This document shows, piece after piece, positions 1 through 5,135 of a stretch of DNA of 7,192 bases (its first letter is position 1; each line of letters starts with the position of its first letter). Below the pieces are notes generated by a model that worked only from the letters and a program-made list of their open reading frames with translations, was not told the origin of the DNA and did not search any database. Source of the DNA: an uncultured Aquincola sp. (GTDB taxonomy: Bacteria; Pseudomonadota; Gammaproteobacteria; Burkholderiales; Burkholderiaceae); NCBI GenBank assembly GCA_937883885.1, contig CAKZXL010000013.1, forward strand, positions 1 to 7,192, in the 5' to 3' direction. A program made the position numbers and the translations under genes.

Positions 1-881
1 GCCTTGGCGATGGAAAACGACTGCCCCAGCGCCACGATGGTGAGCGCAAAGGCCAGGCCGGCCAGCTCGGGCACCTGGCTCCACGACACCTGCGGCACCG
101 TGAGCGGCGGCCAGGCCGAACCCACTTCACCCACGGTGCGCACCGGCGGCCACAGGCTGCCCTGGGCCAGCCACCAGCCGGCCAGCGTGCCTGCGGCCAG
201 GCCCATCAGCATGAAAGGTGAGCTGCGCCGCCAGCGCCGCAGACCCAGCGCGGTGGCCAACGCCAGCGAGCCCGCGAGCAGCGCAGCGGGATTGAGCCCT
301 TCGATGCGGCGCACCACCTCCACCACCACGGTGCCGGCGCTCTGGCCGGCGGGCAAGGCAATGCCCAACAGGTCGTGCGAGGCATGCACCGCGATCAGCA
401 GCGCGGCGCCGGCGGTAAAGCCCTGCAGCGCGGCCGGCGAGATGAAGTTGGCCAGCGTGCCCAGCCGCAGCAGGCCGATGAGCGCCTGCATCACGCCCAC
501 CATCAGCGTGACCACCAGCGCCAGCTGCACGTACTGCGGCGTGCCCACCGCGGCCAGCGGCGCCAGCATCGCGTACAGCGCCAGCGAGTTGGCATTGGTG
601 GGCCCCGACATCACATGCTGGCTGCTGCCGGCCAGCGCTGCCACCAGGCACGGCAGCACTGCGGTGTACAGGCCGAACTGCGGCGGCAGCCCGGCCAGCG
701 TGGCAAAGGCGATGGCCTGCGGCAGCACCAGCACCGCGCCCAGCAGGCCGGCCAGGGCGTCGGCCTTGAGCGTGCTGCGCGAGAGCTCGAACACCCAGTC
801 GCCCAGCAGGCGGGCGGCGGCCCGTTGCAGCGGGCGGGGTGGCACGGGGATGGAGGCGGAGCGCGGCGCGTCAGTGGGCAT
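1..881 (-). CDS. SulP family inorganic anion transporter, N-terminal part (cut by left edge)
   Basis: Reading from the ATG at 881 gives 293 residues with no stop before the window edge, so the gene is partial at its 3' end. The protein is a polytopic inner-membrane protein of the SulP/SLC26 family, which carries sulfate, bicarbonate or other anions. After a polar N-terminus of about 38 residues comes the SulP signature: DALAGLLGAVLVLPQAIAFA (residues 41-60), then PPQFGLYTAVLP (66-77) and the GSSQHVMSGPTNAN stretch (85-98). Further hydrophobic segments lie near 118-140, 150-166, 198-213 and 222-239, and the last visible residues (ALTIVALGQSFSIAK) match the conserved mid-domain segment. A C-terminal STAS domain, usual in the family, would lie outside the window. 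No good ribosome binding site precedes the ATG. The frame is open upstream and has a possible GTG near 1013, but the added residues look non-coding. It is divergent from the cupin gene. Substrate cannot be told from sequence. Confidence 0.9.
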   Translation of the reverse strand, partial: MPTDAPRSASIPVPPRPLQRAAARLLGDWVFELSRSTLKADALAGLLGAVLVLPQAIAFATLAGLPPQFGLYTAVLPCLVAALAGSSQHVMSGPTNANSLALYAMLAPLAAVGTPQYVQLALVVTLMVGVMQALIGLLRLGTLANFISPAALQGFTAGAALLIAVHASHDLLGIALPAGQSAGTVVVEVVRRIEGLNPAALLAGSLALATALGLRRWRRSSPFMLMGLAAGTLAGWWLAQGSLWPPVRTVGEVGSAWPPLTVPQVSWSQVPELAGLAFALTIVALGQSFSIAK

Positions 882-960
882 GCGAAACGGCAGGGGCGGC
901 AGGAGCGGCAAGGCGACGACAGCTGGCAACCCGAGGGTGCACCGCAGCCGCCTGGGTGGC

Positions 961-991
961 CATGGGCGGTGGACCGCCAGCGCAGCCCATG
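961..991. repeat. Nested inverted repeat in the sulP/cupin divergent spacer
   Basis: CATGGGC (961-967) pairs perfectly with GCCCATG (985-991). Inside it lies a second inverted repeat, GGCGGT (965-970) with ACCGCC (973-978), separated by only 2 bases. The two pairings share bases 965-967, so they are alternatives rather than one structure. The position, midway between two divergent starts, suits an operator or a transcript hairpin in the leader of either gene, but no family of regulator is recognisable. Such repeats also arise by chance in GC-rich DNA. Confidence 0.35.
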
Positions 992-1065
992 ATAGGCGCC
1001 GCCCGTGGTGCACCGCGCCGGGGTGGAACGGCGCATGCATGCTGCAGCGCATCAACTTCGCCGAT

Positions 1066-1070
1066 GGAGG
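1066..1070 (+). promoter_or_regulatory. Shine-Dalgarno site of the cupin gene
   Basis: GGAGG lies 5 bases before the ATG at 1076. It decides between two in-frame ATGs (1064 and 1076): the upstream one overlaps this site and has no ribosome binding site of its own. Confidence 0.8.
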
Positions 1071-1075
1071 CCTGC

Positions 1076-1504
1076 ATGCTGGACACCACGACCACGCGCT
1101 TCTCCCACGTCAAGCCCGGCCAGACGCTGTGGCGCGGCGAAGGGCTGCGGGACTTCTTCCTCTACCGCGACCTGGGCGTGGCCGATGCCACCAACGGCCA
1201 GGTGATCGCGCAGCTGGTCAAGGCCAACACCGCGCCCGAAAAAGGCACCGGCTGGCACCGGCATGAGGCGCAGTTCCACTTGGTGTACATGCTCAAAGGT
1301 TGGGCGCGCTTCATGTACGGCGACCAGGAAACGCTGGTCGAAGCGGGCGACATGGTGCACCAGCGCCCCGGCATCGTGCACTTCCTGTTCGACTACTCGC
1401 CCGACATGGAGTACCTGGAGATCGTCGGGCCGGCCGACTTCGGCACCGTGGACGTGGAAGGCCCTTGCGCGGTGCCAGCGCCAGGCGCCTGGCCAGCCGC
1501 TTGA
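1076..1504 (+). CDS. Small single-domain cupin protein (function unknown)
   Basis: A 142-residue protein made of one cupin_2 barrel. Cupin motif 1 is seen at TGWHRHEAQFHLVYMLKG (58-75), with H61 and H63 as the expected metal ligands. The glutamate usually found five residues after the second histidine is replaced by H68. Motif 2 is GDMVHQRPGIVH (91-102), ending in H102, the likely last metal ligand. The fold and ligands suggest a cytoplasmic metal-binding protein (Fe, Mn, Zn or Ni), either a small dioxygenase or isomerase or a ligand-sensing cupin. The substrate is not recognisable. There is no signal peptide. The start at 1076 is backed by a perfect GGAGG. The gene is divergent from sulP and converges on the GST gene, with 17 bp between the two stop codons. 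No terminator hairpin is visible in that gap. Confidence 0.88.
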   Translation: MLDTTTTRFSHVKPGQTLWRGEGLRDFFLYRDLGVADATNGQVIAQLVKANTAPEKGTGWHRHEAQFHLVYMLKGWARFMYGDQETLVEAGDMVHQRPGIVHFLFDYSPDMEYLEIVGPADFGTVDVEGPCAVPAPGAWPAA

Positions 1505-1521
1505 GCCGCCAGCCCGCCTGA

Positions 1522-2178
1522 TCAGAATTCCATGTCGAGCTCTTCGATGTCGTCGGGCTCTTCCAGCGCGGCGCGGCGCCAGGCCTGCATCTCGGGCTCG
1601 GCCAGCATGCGGGCGGCATAGCCGCCGCACAGCTCGTCCAGCGCCACATGGTAGGTCTTGAAGCGGGTGGCCACCGGCGCGTACATCGCGTCGGCCATGC
1701 CGCGCTGCGTGCCGAACAGGTAAGGCCCGCCGTACTGCTGCAGGCAGTCGCGCCAGATCTCCAGCACGCGGTCGATGTCGGCCTGCGCACGGTCCCAGAT
1801 GCGAAAACCCGGTGAATCGCCCTTGAGGTTCATCGGCAGCGCCGAGCGCAGGTTGCCGAAGCCCGAATGCATCTCGCCGCACACCGAGCGGCAATGCGCG
1901 CGCGCCACGCGGTCGGCGGGCAGCAGGCCGGCCTCGGGCCTCAGCTCGTTGAGGTATTCGCCGATGGCCAGCGTGTCCCACACGGTGGCGCCCTCGTGCC
2001 GCAGGCAGGGCACCAGGATGGAAGGCGACATCAGCAGCAGTTCCTTGCGGGCGGCGATGTCGTCGGGCGCGACGCGGATCTCGTCCACCTCCAGCCCGGC
2101 ATAACGCGTGAGCAACCAGCCGCGCAGCGACCAGGACGAGTAGTTCTTGCTGCTGATCGTCAACGTGGCGCGGGCCAT
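1522..2178 (-). CDS. Glutathione S-transferase family protein
   Basis: A 218-residue cytoplasmic protein with the usual two-domain GST length. The thioredoxin-like N-terminal domain (about 4-82) has the motif SSKNYSSWSLRGWL (9-22), where S14 or S15 is the probable catalytic serine, as in zeta/theta-like classes. It also has the cis-proline at ILVP (P57) and WDTLAIGEYL (67-76), where D68-T69 take the place of the acidic-Ser/Thr pair that holds the gamma-glutamyl group of glutathione. The all-helical C-terminal domain follows and contains GMADAMYAPVATRF (160-173), the N-capping-box region typical of GSTs, with D163. The C-terminus is strongly acidic (EEPDDIEELDMEF). The ATG at 2178 has AAGGA (2184-2188) 5 bases upstream. 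The substrate is unknown; detoxification or a ring/acid isomerase role are both possible. It is divergent from phaZ, and a sigma-54-like element lies at a sensible distance upstream. Confidence 0.88.
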   Translation of the reverse strand: MARATLTISSKNYSSWSLRGWLLTRYAGLEVDEIRVAPDDIAARKELLLMSPSILVPCLRHEGATVWDTLAIGEYLNELRPEAGLLPADRVARAHCRSVCGEMHSGFGNLRSALPMNLKGDSPGFRIWDRAQADIDRVLEIWRDCLQQYGGPYLFGTQRGMADAMYAPVATRFKTYHVALDELCGGYAARMLAEPEMQAWRRAALEEPDDIEELDMEF

Positions 2179-2183
2179 GGTGT

Positions 2184-2188
2184 TCCTT
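2184..2188 (-). promoter_or_regulatory. Shine-Dalgarno site of the GST gene
   Basis: On the minus strand AAGGA lies 5 bases before the ATG at 2178. It supports this start over any in-frame start further upstream. Confidence 0.75.
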
Positions 2189-2212
2189 GAGCGACAACGA
2201 CGGGGCGATCGA

Positions 2213-2228
2213 CGCAACTGCTGTGCCA
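2213..2228 (-). promoter_or_regulatory. Putative sigma-54 (-24/-12) promoter for the GST gene
   Basis: The minus strand reads TGGCACAGCAGTTGCG. Against the RpoN consensus TGGCACG-N4-TTGCW it matches 10 of the 12 fixed positions, including the essential GG (2227-2226) and GC (2215-2214) separated by exactly 10 bases. A start about 12 bases after the GC would fall near 2202. That leaves a leader of about 24 bases with the AAGGA ribosome site inside it, a natural geometry. Matching the motif is not proof of use. A sigma-54 promoter would also need an enhancer-binding protein site, which is not identified here. Confidence 0.45.
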
Positions 2229-2231
2229 CGC

Positions 2232-2247
2232 TGGCTCGTTAGTTGCG
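2232..2247 (+). promoter_or_regulatory. Putative sigma-54 (-24/-12) promoter for phaZ
   Basis: The plus strand reads TGGCTCGTTAGTTGCG. It matches 10 of 12 fixed positions of TGGCACG-N4-TTGCW, with GG at 2233-2234 and GC at 2245-2246 separated by exactly 10 bases. The oddity is its closeness to the gene: a start 12 bases after the GC falls on or next to the phaZ ATG at 2258. The transcript would then be leaderless, or this arm may be only half of a palindromic operator. Confidence is therefore lower than for the minus-strand copy. Confidence 0.35.
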
Positions 2248-2257
2248 TGGACTGCGC

Positions 2258-3475
2258 ATGCTTTACGACACCTACCAGGCGCATGCCGATCTGATGTGGC
2301 CCTGGCGTGCGATGGCGCGCAGCAGCCTGCCGCTGTTCGAAGGCTCGCTGAAGGCGCTGCTGCAGCTGCCCGCCGTGCGCAAGACCGCCGCGGCCCTGGA
2401 CGTGTTCAGCCTGGCCGAGGTCACACACCAGCGGCTGCCTTTCGGCATCGACAGCGTGCGGGTGCACGGCGAGCCGACCGCGGTGGAAGAAGAAGTGGTG
2501 CTGGCCACACCCTTCGCTTCGCTGCTGCACTTCAAGAAGCCCGGCATCACCGACCAGCCGCCGCTGCTGATCGCCGCGCCGATGTCGGGCCACTTCGCCA
2601 CGCTGCTGCGCGAGACGGTGCGCACCACGCTGCGCGACCACGACGTGTACATCACCGACTGGCACAACGCCCGCGACGTGCCGCTGGCCGCCGGCCGCTT
2701 CGGGCTCGACGAGTACATCGAGCACCTGATCGACTTCATGGCCCACATCGGCCCCGGCGTGAACCTGCTGGCCATCTGCCAGCCCTGCGTGGCCGCGCTG
2801 GCCGCCACCGCATTGATGGCCGAAGACGAGCACCCCGCCACGCCGCGCACGCTCACGCTGGCGGCCGGCCCGCTCGATTGCCGCATCAGCCCGACGGCGG
2901 TGAACAAGCTGGCCGTCACCAAGCCCATCTCGTGGTTCGAGCAGCGCCTGATCGCCCGCGTGCCGCTGCGCTTCAAGGGCGCGCTGCGGCGGGTGTACCC
3001 GGGCTTCGTGCAGCTGTCGGCCTTCATGAGCATGAACCTGGAGCGGCACGTGCAATCGCTGCGCGAGATGTATGCCGCGGTGGCCGCCGGCGAGCATGAC
3101 AAGGCCGAGCCGGTGCGCCGCTTCTACGAAGAGTATTTCGCGGTGGCCGACCTGCCGGCCGAGTTCTACCTGGAGACGGTGCAGCGCGTGTTCCAGGACT
3201 ACGACCTGCCGCTGGGCAAGCTCACTTGGCGCGGCCGACCGGTGCGGCCACAGGCCATCCGCCGCACCGCCCTGCTGACCATCGAAGGCGAGCGCGACGA
3301 CATCTGCGCCGTCGGCCAGACGCTGGCCGCGCACGAGATGTGCAGCGAATTGCGCCCCACCCGCAAGAGCCACTACGTGCAGCCCGGCGTGGGGCACTAC
3401 GGCGTGTTCAGCGGCCGGCGGTGGGACACGCAGATCTACCCGATGCTGCGGGACGTGGTGTACCGCAGCCGCTGA
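2258..3475 (+). CDS. phaZ: Intracellular polyhydroxybutyrate depolymerase (PhaZ1 type)
   Basis: A 405-residue protein resembling the intracellular PHB depolymerase PhaZ1 of Ralstonia eutropha along its whole length. It breaks down amorphous PHB on storage granules to mobilise carbon and has no signal peptide. Shared landmarks are APMSGHFATLLRETVRT (107-123), VYITDWHNARDVP (130-142), the nucleophile segment LAICQPCVAALA (171-182) with Cys174, SPTAVNKLA (211-219), YPGF (247-250), TIEGERDDICAVGQT (341-355) with the catalytic aspartate at 347 or 348, and GVGHYGVFSGRRW (377-389) with His380. This gives the Cys-Asp-His triad known for the family, which uses cysteine instead of serine. The ATG at 2258 yields the family's N-terminus (MLY...). 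An in-frame TTG at 2243 lies inside the dyad and is less likely. The ribosome site is weak (GTGGA, 2247-2251). The gene ends 3 bp from the stop of the convergent FeeM-PilZ gene. Confidence 0.93.
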   Translation: MLYDTYQAHADLMWPWRAMARSSLPLFEGSLKALLQLPAVRKTAAALDVFSLAEVTHQRLPFGIDSVRVHGEPTAVEEEVVLATPFASLLHFKKPGITDQPPLLIAAPMSGHFATLLRETVRTTLRDHDVYITDWHNARDVPLAAGRFGLDEYIEHLIDFMAHIGPGVNLLAICQPCVAALAATALMAEDEHPATPRTLTLAAGPLDCRISPTAVNKLAVTKPISWFEQRLIARVPLRFKGALRRVYPGFVQLSAFMSMNLERHVQSLREMYAAVAAGEHDKAEPVRRFYEEYFAVADLPAEFYLETVQRVFQDYDLPLGKLTWRGRPVRPQAIRRTALLTIEGERDDICAVGQTLAAHEMCSELRPTRKSHYVQPGVGHYGVFSGRRWDTQIYPMLRDVVYRSR

Positions 3476-3478
3476 GCC

Positions 3479-4879
3479 TCAACCCACCGCGGCCAGCGGC
3501 CCCACCCCACGCGGGGTCGCAGGTGCGGATGCGGGTGAAGCCGCAGGTGCAGGTGCAGGCGCCGCGGCCACATCGGCCACCGCCACCGCCACCGGCCGCA
3601 TCAGGTCGGCCGCGGTCTGGCCTTGTTCCAGTGCGGCCACGCAGCGGCGCCACGGCTCGTCGGCGCCCAGCAGCTTGAAGCCGTAGAAGCCGCCATACAC
3701 CGAGCTGCGCCCGCCGTTGCGCATGATGCGCACCTGCAGGGTCGAGCGCTCCTGGTCGCCCAGTTCCACCACGGCCGTGCCTTGTGCATCCAGCGGCAGC
3801 GGCACCTTGCACTCGGCCTGGAAACCACCGGCCGAAACCTCGATCACCGTCAACGGCAAGGCCACGCCGCCCAGCACCAGCTGCGCCGGGCAGCGCAGCG
3901 AATAACGCTGGTGGCGCCGCAGCGGGTGGTGGCCGATGGCCTGCGGCTGGCGGCCGGGCAGCACCGGGTCGTAGTCCGGCAGGCCGTAGATGGAGCGCAG
4001 CAGCAGCCGCTTGCGCTCGTCCAGTTCGGCAAAGCCCTGGGTCATCCGGTTGAAGAAGTGGTCCAGCAGCTCCGGCGTCATGACCGGATCGTTGGTGGTG
4101 TGGTAGCGGCGCTGCGGCAGCTGGATGTGGGGCAGCCGCGTTTGCACGAAGTACTTGAACAGGTTCTTGCGCGCGCTGCGGCTGCCGTACACCCGCTCGA
4201 ACAGCGCCGGCGCCTGGGCCAGGTCCAGCGTGGCGCCCACGGCCGGCGCGCCGTTGGCGAAGTCGTACTTGTCCACCACGTTGCCGCGCAGCCGCTGGAA
4301 GAACAGCAGCGACTCGTACAACTCGATCTTGTCGGGGTTCACCGCGATGACCAGGTGGCGCACATCGAAGTACCGGGTGCAGTACTCGTACATGAACTTC
4401 ATCAGCGGAAACAGGATGGCGCCGCCGGTCTTGCGGTAGTCGGGGTGCACCGCCAGCGCCGAGATCTCGGCGATCTGGCCTTCCTTGGCGCGCACCTCGT
4501 TGAGGTCGAAGGCGGCCTGCAGCGGAAAGCCGAACACGCCCTCGCGGATCATCGACATCGTGCCCACCACGCGGCCATCGATCTTGGCGCACAGCGTGGT
4601 GGTGGTGGGCAGCGCGTGGTAGGGCGTCACGCGCAGGCCCGAGGGGTGCGGCTTCATGAAGCCGCTGGCCACATAGGCATCGTGCAGCAGCTGGAAGCAG
4701 GCGGTCAGCTCTTCACGCGTGTCGGCGATCTTGAGCTGCAGGTGCCCGGGCGGCGCGGGGTCGCAATCGATCATCCGCCGGTACAGCGCGAAGCGCCAGC
4801 GCACCGGCATCACGTTGAGGGCGCGGCGCACGGCCTGGTGCCACTGCTTGCGGAAGGAAGATCGTTGGATGCGCGCCAT
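3479..4879 (-). CDS. FeeM-like N-acyltransferase fused to a PilZ domain
   Basis: A 466-residue protein in three parts. Residues about 48-225 resemble the N-acyl amino acid synthase FeeM / autoinducer-synthase branch of the GNAT fold: LTACFQLLHDAYVASGFM (58-75), RVVGTMSMI (103-111) and the core EISALAVHPDYRKTGGAI (138-155), followed by VIAVNPDKIELYESLLFF (177-194). FeeM enzymes join an acyl group from acyl-ACP to an amino acid. Residues about 321-405 form a PilZ domain, the c-di-GMP receptor: R321-x3-R325 (RRHQR), then 22 residues on E347-V-S-A-G-G352, matching D/NxSxxG except that Glu replaces Asp/Asn. A tail (428-466) is Ala/Pro-rich and probably disordered. No signal peptide or membrane segment is seen, but the N-terminus is basic (about 19 of the first 50 residues are polar or positive), which may favour membrane contact. 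The start has only a weak GGGG ribosome site. The substrate is inferred from the family only, and a PEP-CTERM-associated acyltransferase role is a possible alternative. Confidence 0.8.
   Translation of the reverse strand: MARIQRSSFRKQWHQAVRRALNVMPVRWRFALYRRMIDCDPAPPGHLQLKIADTREELTACFQLLHDAYVASGFMKPHPSGLRVTPYHALPTTTTLCAKIDGRVVGTMSMIREGVFGFPLQAAFDLNEVRAKEGQIAEISALAVHPDYRKTGGAILFPLMKFMYEYCTRYFDVRHLVIAVNPDKIELYESLLFFQRLRGNVVDKYDFANGAPAVGATLDLAQAPALFERVYGSRSARKNLFKYFVQTRLPHIQLPQRRYHTTNDPVMTPELLDHFFNRMTQGFAELDERKRLLLRSIYGLPDYDPVLPGRQPQAIGHHPLRRHQRYSLRCPAQLVLGGVALPLTVIEVSAGGFQAECKVPLPLDAQGTAVVELGDQERSTLQVRIMRNGGRSSVYGGFYGFKLLGADEPWRRCVAALEQGQTAADLMRPVAVAVADVAAAPAPAPAASPASAPATPRGVGPLAAVG
3482..3598 (-). 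other. Low-complexity Ala/Pro-rich C-terminal tail of the FeeM-PilZ protein
   Basis: The DNA carries short in-phase repeats (GCACCT units near 3540-3560 and CCACCG units near 3576-3594) that encode alternating Ala-Pro and Val-Ala runs. It lies after the PilZ domain and looks like a flexible extension that may vary in length between strains through slippage. Confidence 0.6.
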
Positions 4880-4982
4880 GGTGTCTGCCCCGGTGGTGGT
4901 TCATGTCCCCGGAGCGGCGCGCACACTTCGCCATCGGCTGCTGCCACTGTACCTGCCCCGACCAGGCCTCTTCACCACCTTG

Positions 4983-5002
4983 TGCACCGCGGGCGCGGTG
5001 CA
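4983..5002. repeat. 8-bp perfect inverted repeat upstream of FeeM-PilZ
   Basis: TGCACCGC (4983-4990) and GCGGTGCA (4995-5002) are perfect inverted copies around GGGC. It lies 104-123 bases upstream of the FeeM-PilZ ATG. No T-run follows on either strand, so it is not a typical terminator. It could be an operator or a leader hairpin. Confidence 0.5.
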
Positions 5003-5022
5003 GGGGCCCGTTGCGGGGCGGC

Positions 5023-5071
5023 TGCGCGGCAGGCGCATCGCTCCTGTCAGGAGCTTCGACCTGCGTGCAGG
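5023..5071. repeat. Three consecutive short inverted repeats
   Basis: In order these are TGCGC/GCGCA (5023-5027, 5033-5037), GCTCC/GGAGC (5040-5044, 5050-5054, each with a 5-base loop) and CCTGC/GCAGG (5060-5064, 5067-5071). Each is perfect but short. Their tight row suggests a structured transcript segment between the two genes, though no known riboswitch class is recognised. Confidence 0.35.
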
Positions 5072-5101
5072 CGCACTTGAGCTGGCGAAACGAATGGATA
5101 C

Positions 5102-5123
5102 CACCCCGCGCGGCGGCGGGGTG
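5102..5123 (-). terminator. Possible hairpin terminator after the isocitrate dehydrogenase gene
   Basis: CACCCCGC (5102-5109) pairs perfectly with GCGGGGTG (5116-5123) around a 6-base loop. The hairpin starts 12 bases after the stop codon at 5136. On the minus strand it is followed by GTATCCATTCGTTTC, which is not a real T-run. It is therefore either a weak intrinsic terminator or a 3'-end protecting stem. Confidence 0.45.
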
Positions 5124-5135
5124 TGCGGGCCGGCT

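Larger units (their letters stand above)
2212..2248. repeat. 37-bp dyad between the GST and phaZ genes
   Basis: ACGCAACT (2212-2219) and AGTTGCGT (2241-2248) are a perfect 8-bp inverted repeat. GCCA (2225-2228) and TGGC (2232-2235) form a second inverted repeat with the same centre at 2230, with 5 unpaired bases on each side. The two 17-base arms agree at 13 of 17 positions. The element fills the middle of the 79-bp divergent spacer. It can be read as a bipartite operator, as two head-to-head sigma-54 promoter cores, or as an RNA hairpin just before phaZ. Confidence 0.75.
4880..5135. other. 256-bp spacer, leader of FeeM-PilZ and tail of isocitrate dehydrogenase gene
   Basis: No convincing gene is present. 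Short open frames on both strands (for example plus 4903-5220 and minus 4901-5104) lack ribosome sites and resemble nothing known. The spacer has a cluster of perfect inverted repeats, listed separately. No strong sigma-70 or sigma-54 promoter could be placed. TACAGT on the minus strand near 4950 is the only -10-like hexamer and lacks a clear -35. Confidence 0.6.

Noticed and set aside
1033..1042. Palindrome GCATGCATGC before the cupin gene
   Set aside because: It is a simple overlapping repeat of GCAT with no second copy nearby, and too short to call an operator.
4..1266. A 420-codon plus-strand open frame over the sulP region
   Set aside because: The opposite strand encodes an obvious SulP transporter. 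The plus frame is rich in Ser/Ala/Arg without domains and runs into the cupin gene out of frame.
2243..2257. TTG at 2243 as phaZ start
   Set aside because: It lies within the dyad, has no ribosome site, and the family N-terminus begins with the ATG at 2258.
1052..3397. A 781-codon open frame on the minus strand crossing cupin, GST and phaZ
   Set aside because: It is antisense or out of frame to three clear genes. Its composition (His, Gln, Arg, Gly runs) is typical of GC-rich shadows and it resembles no family.
5060..5071. CTGC-GT-GCAG as a PhaR (PHB regulator) operator
   Set aside because: Described PhaR-type sites have a 3-4 base spacer and sit before phasin or pha genes. Here the spacer is 2 bases and the place is after isocitrate dehydrogenase.
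4880..5135. A c-di-GMP riboswitch in the FeeM-PilZ leader
   Set aside because: I looked for one because of the PilZ domain, but the conserved core elements of the GEMM-I class are not present on the minus strand.
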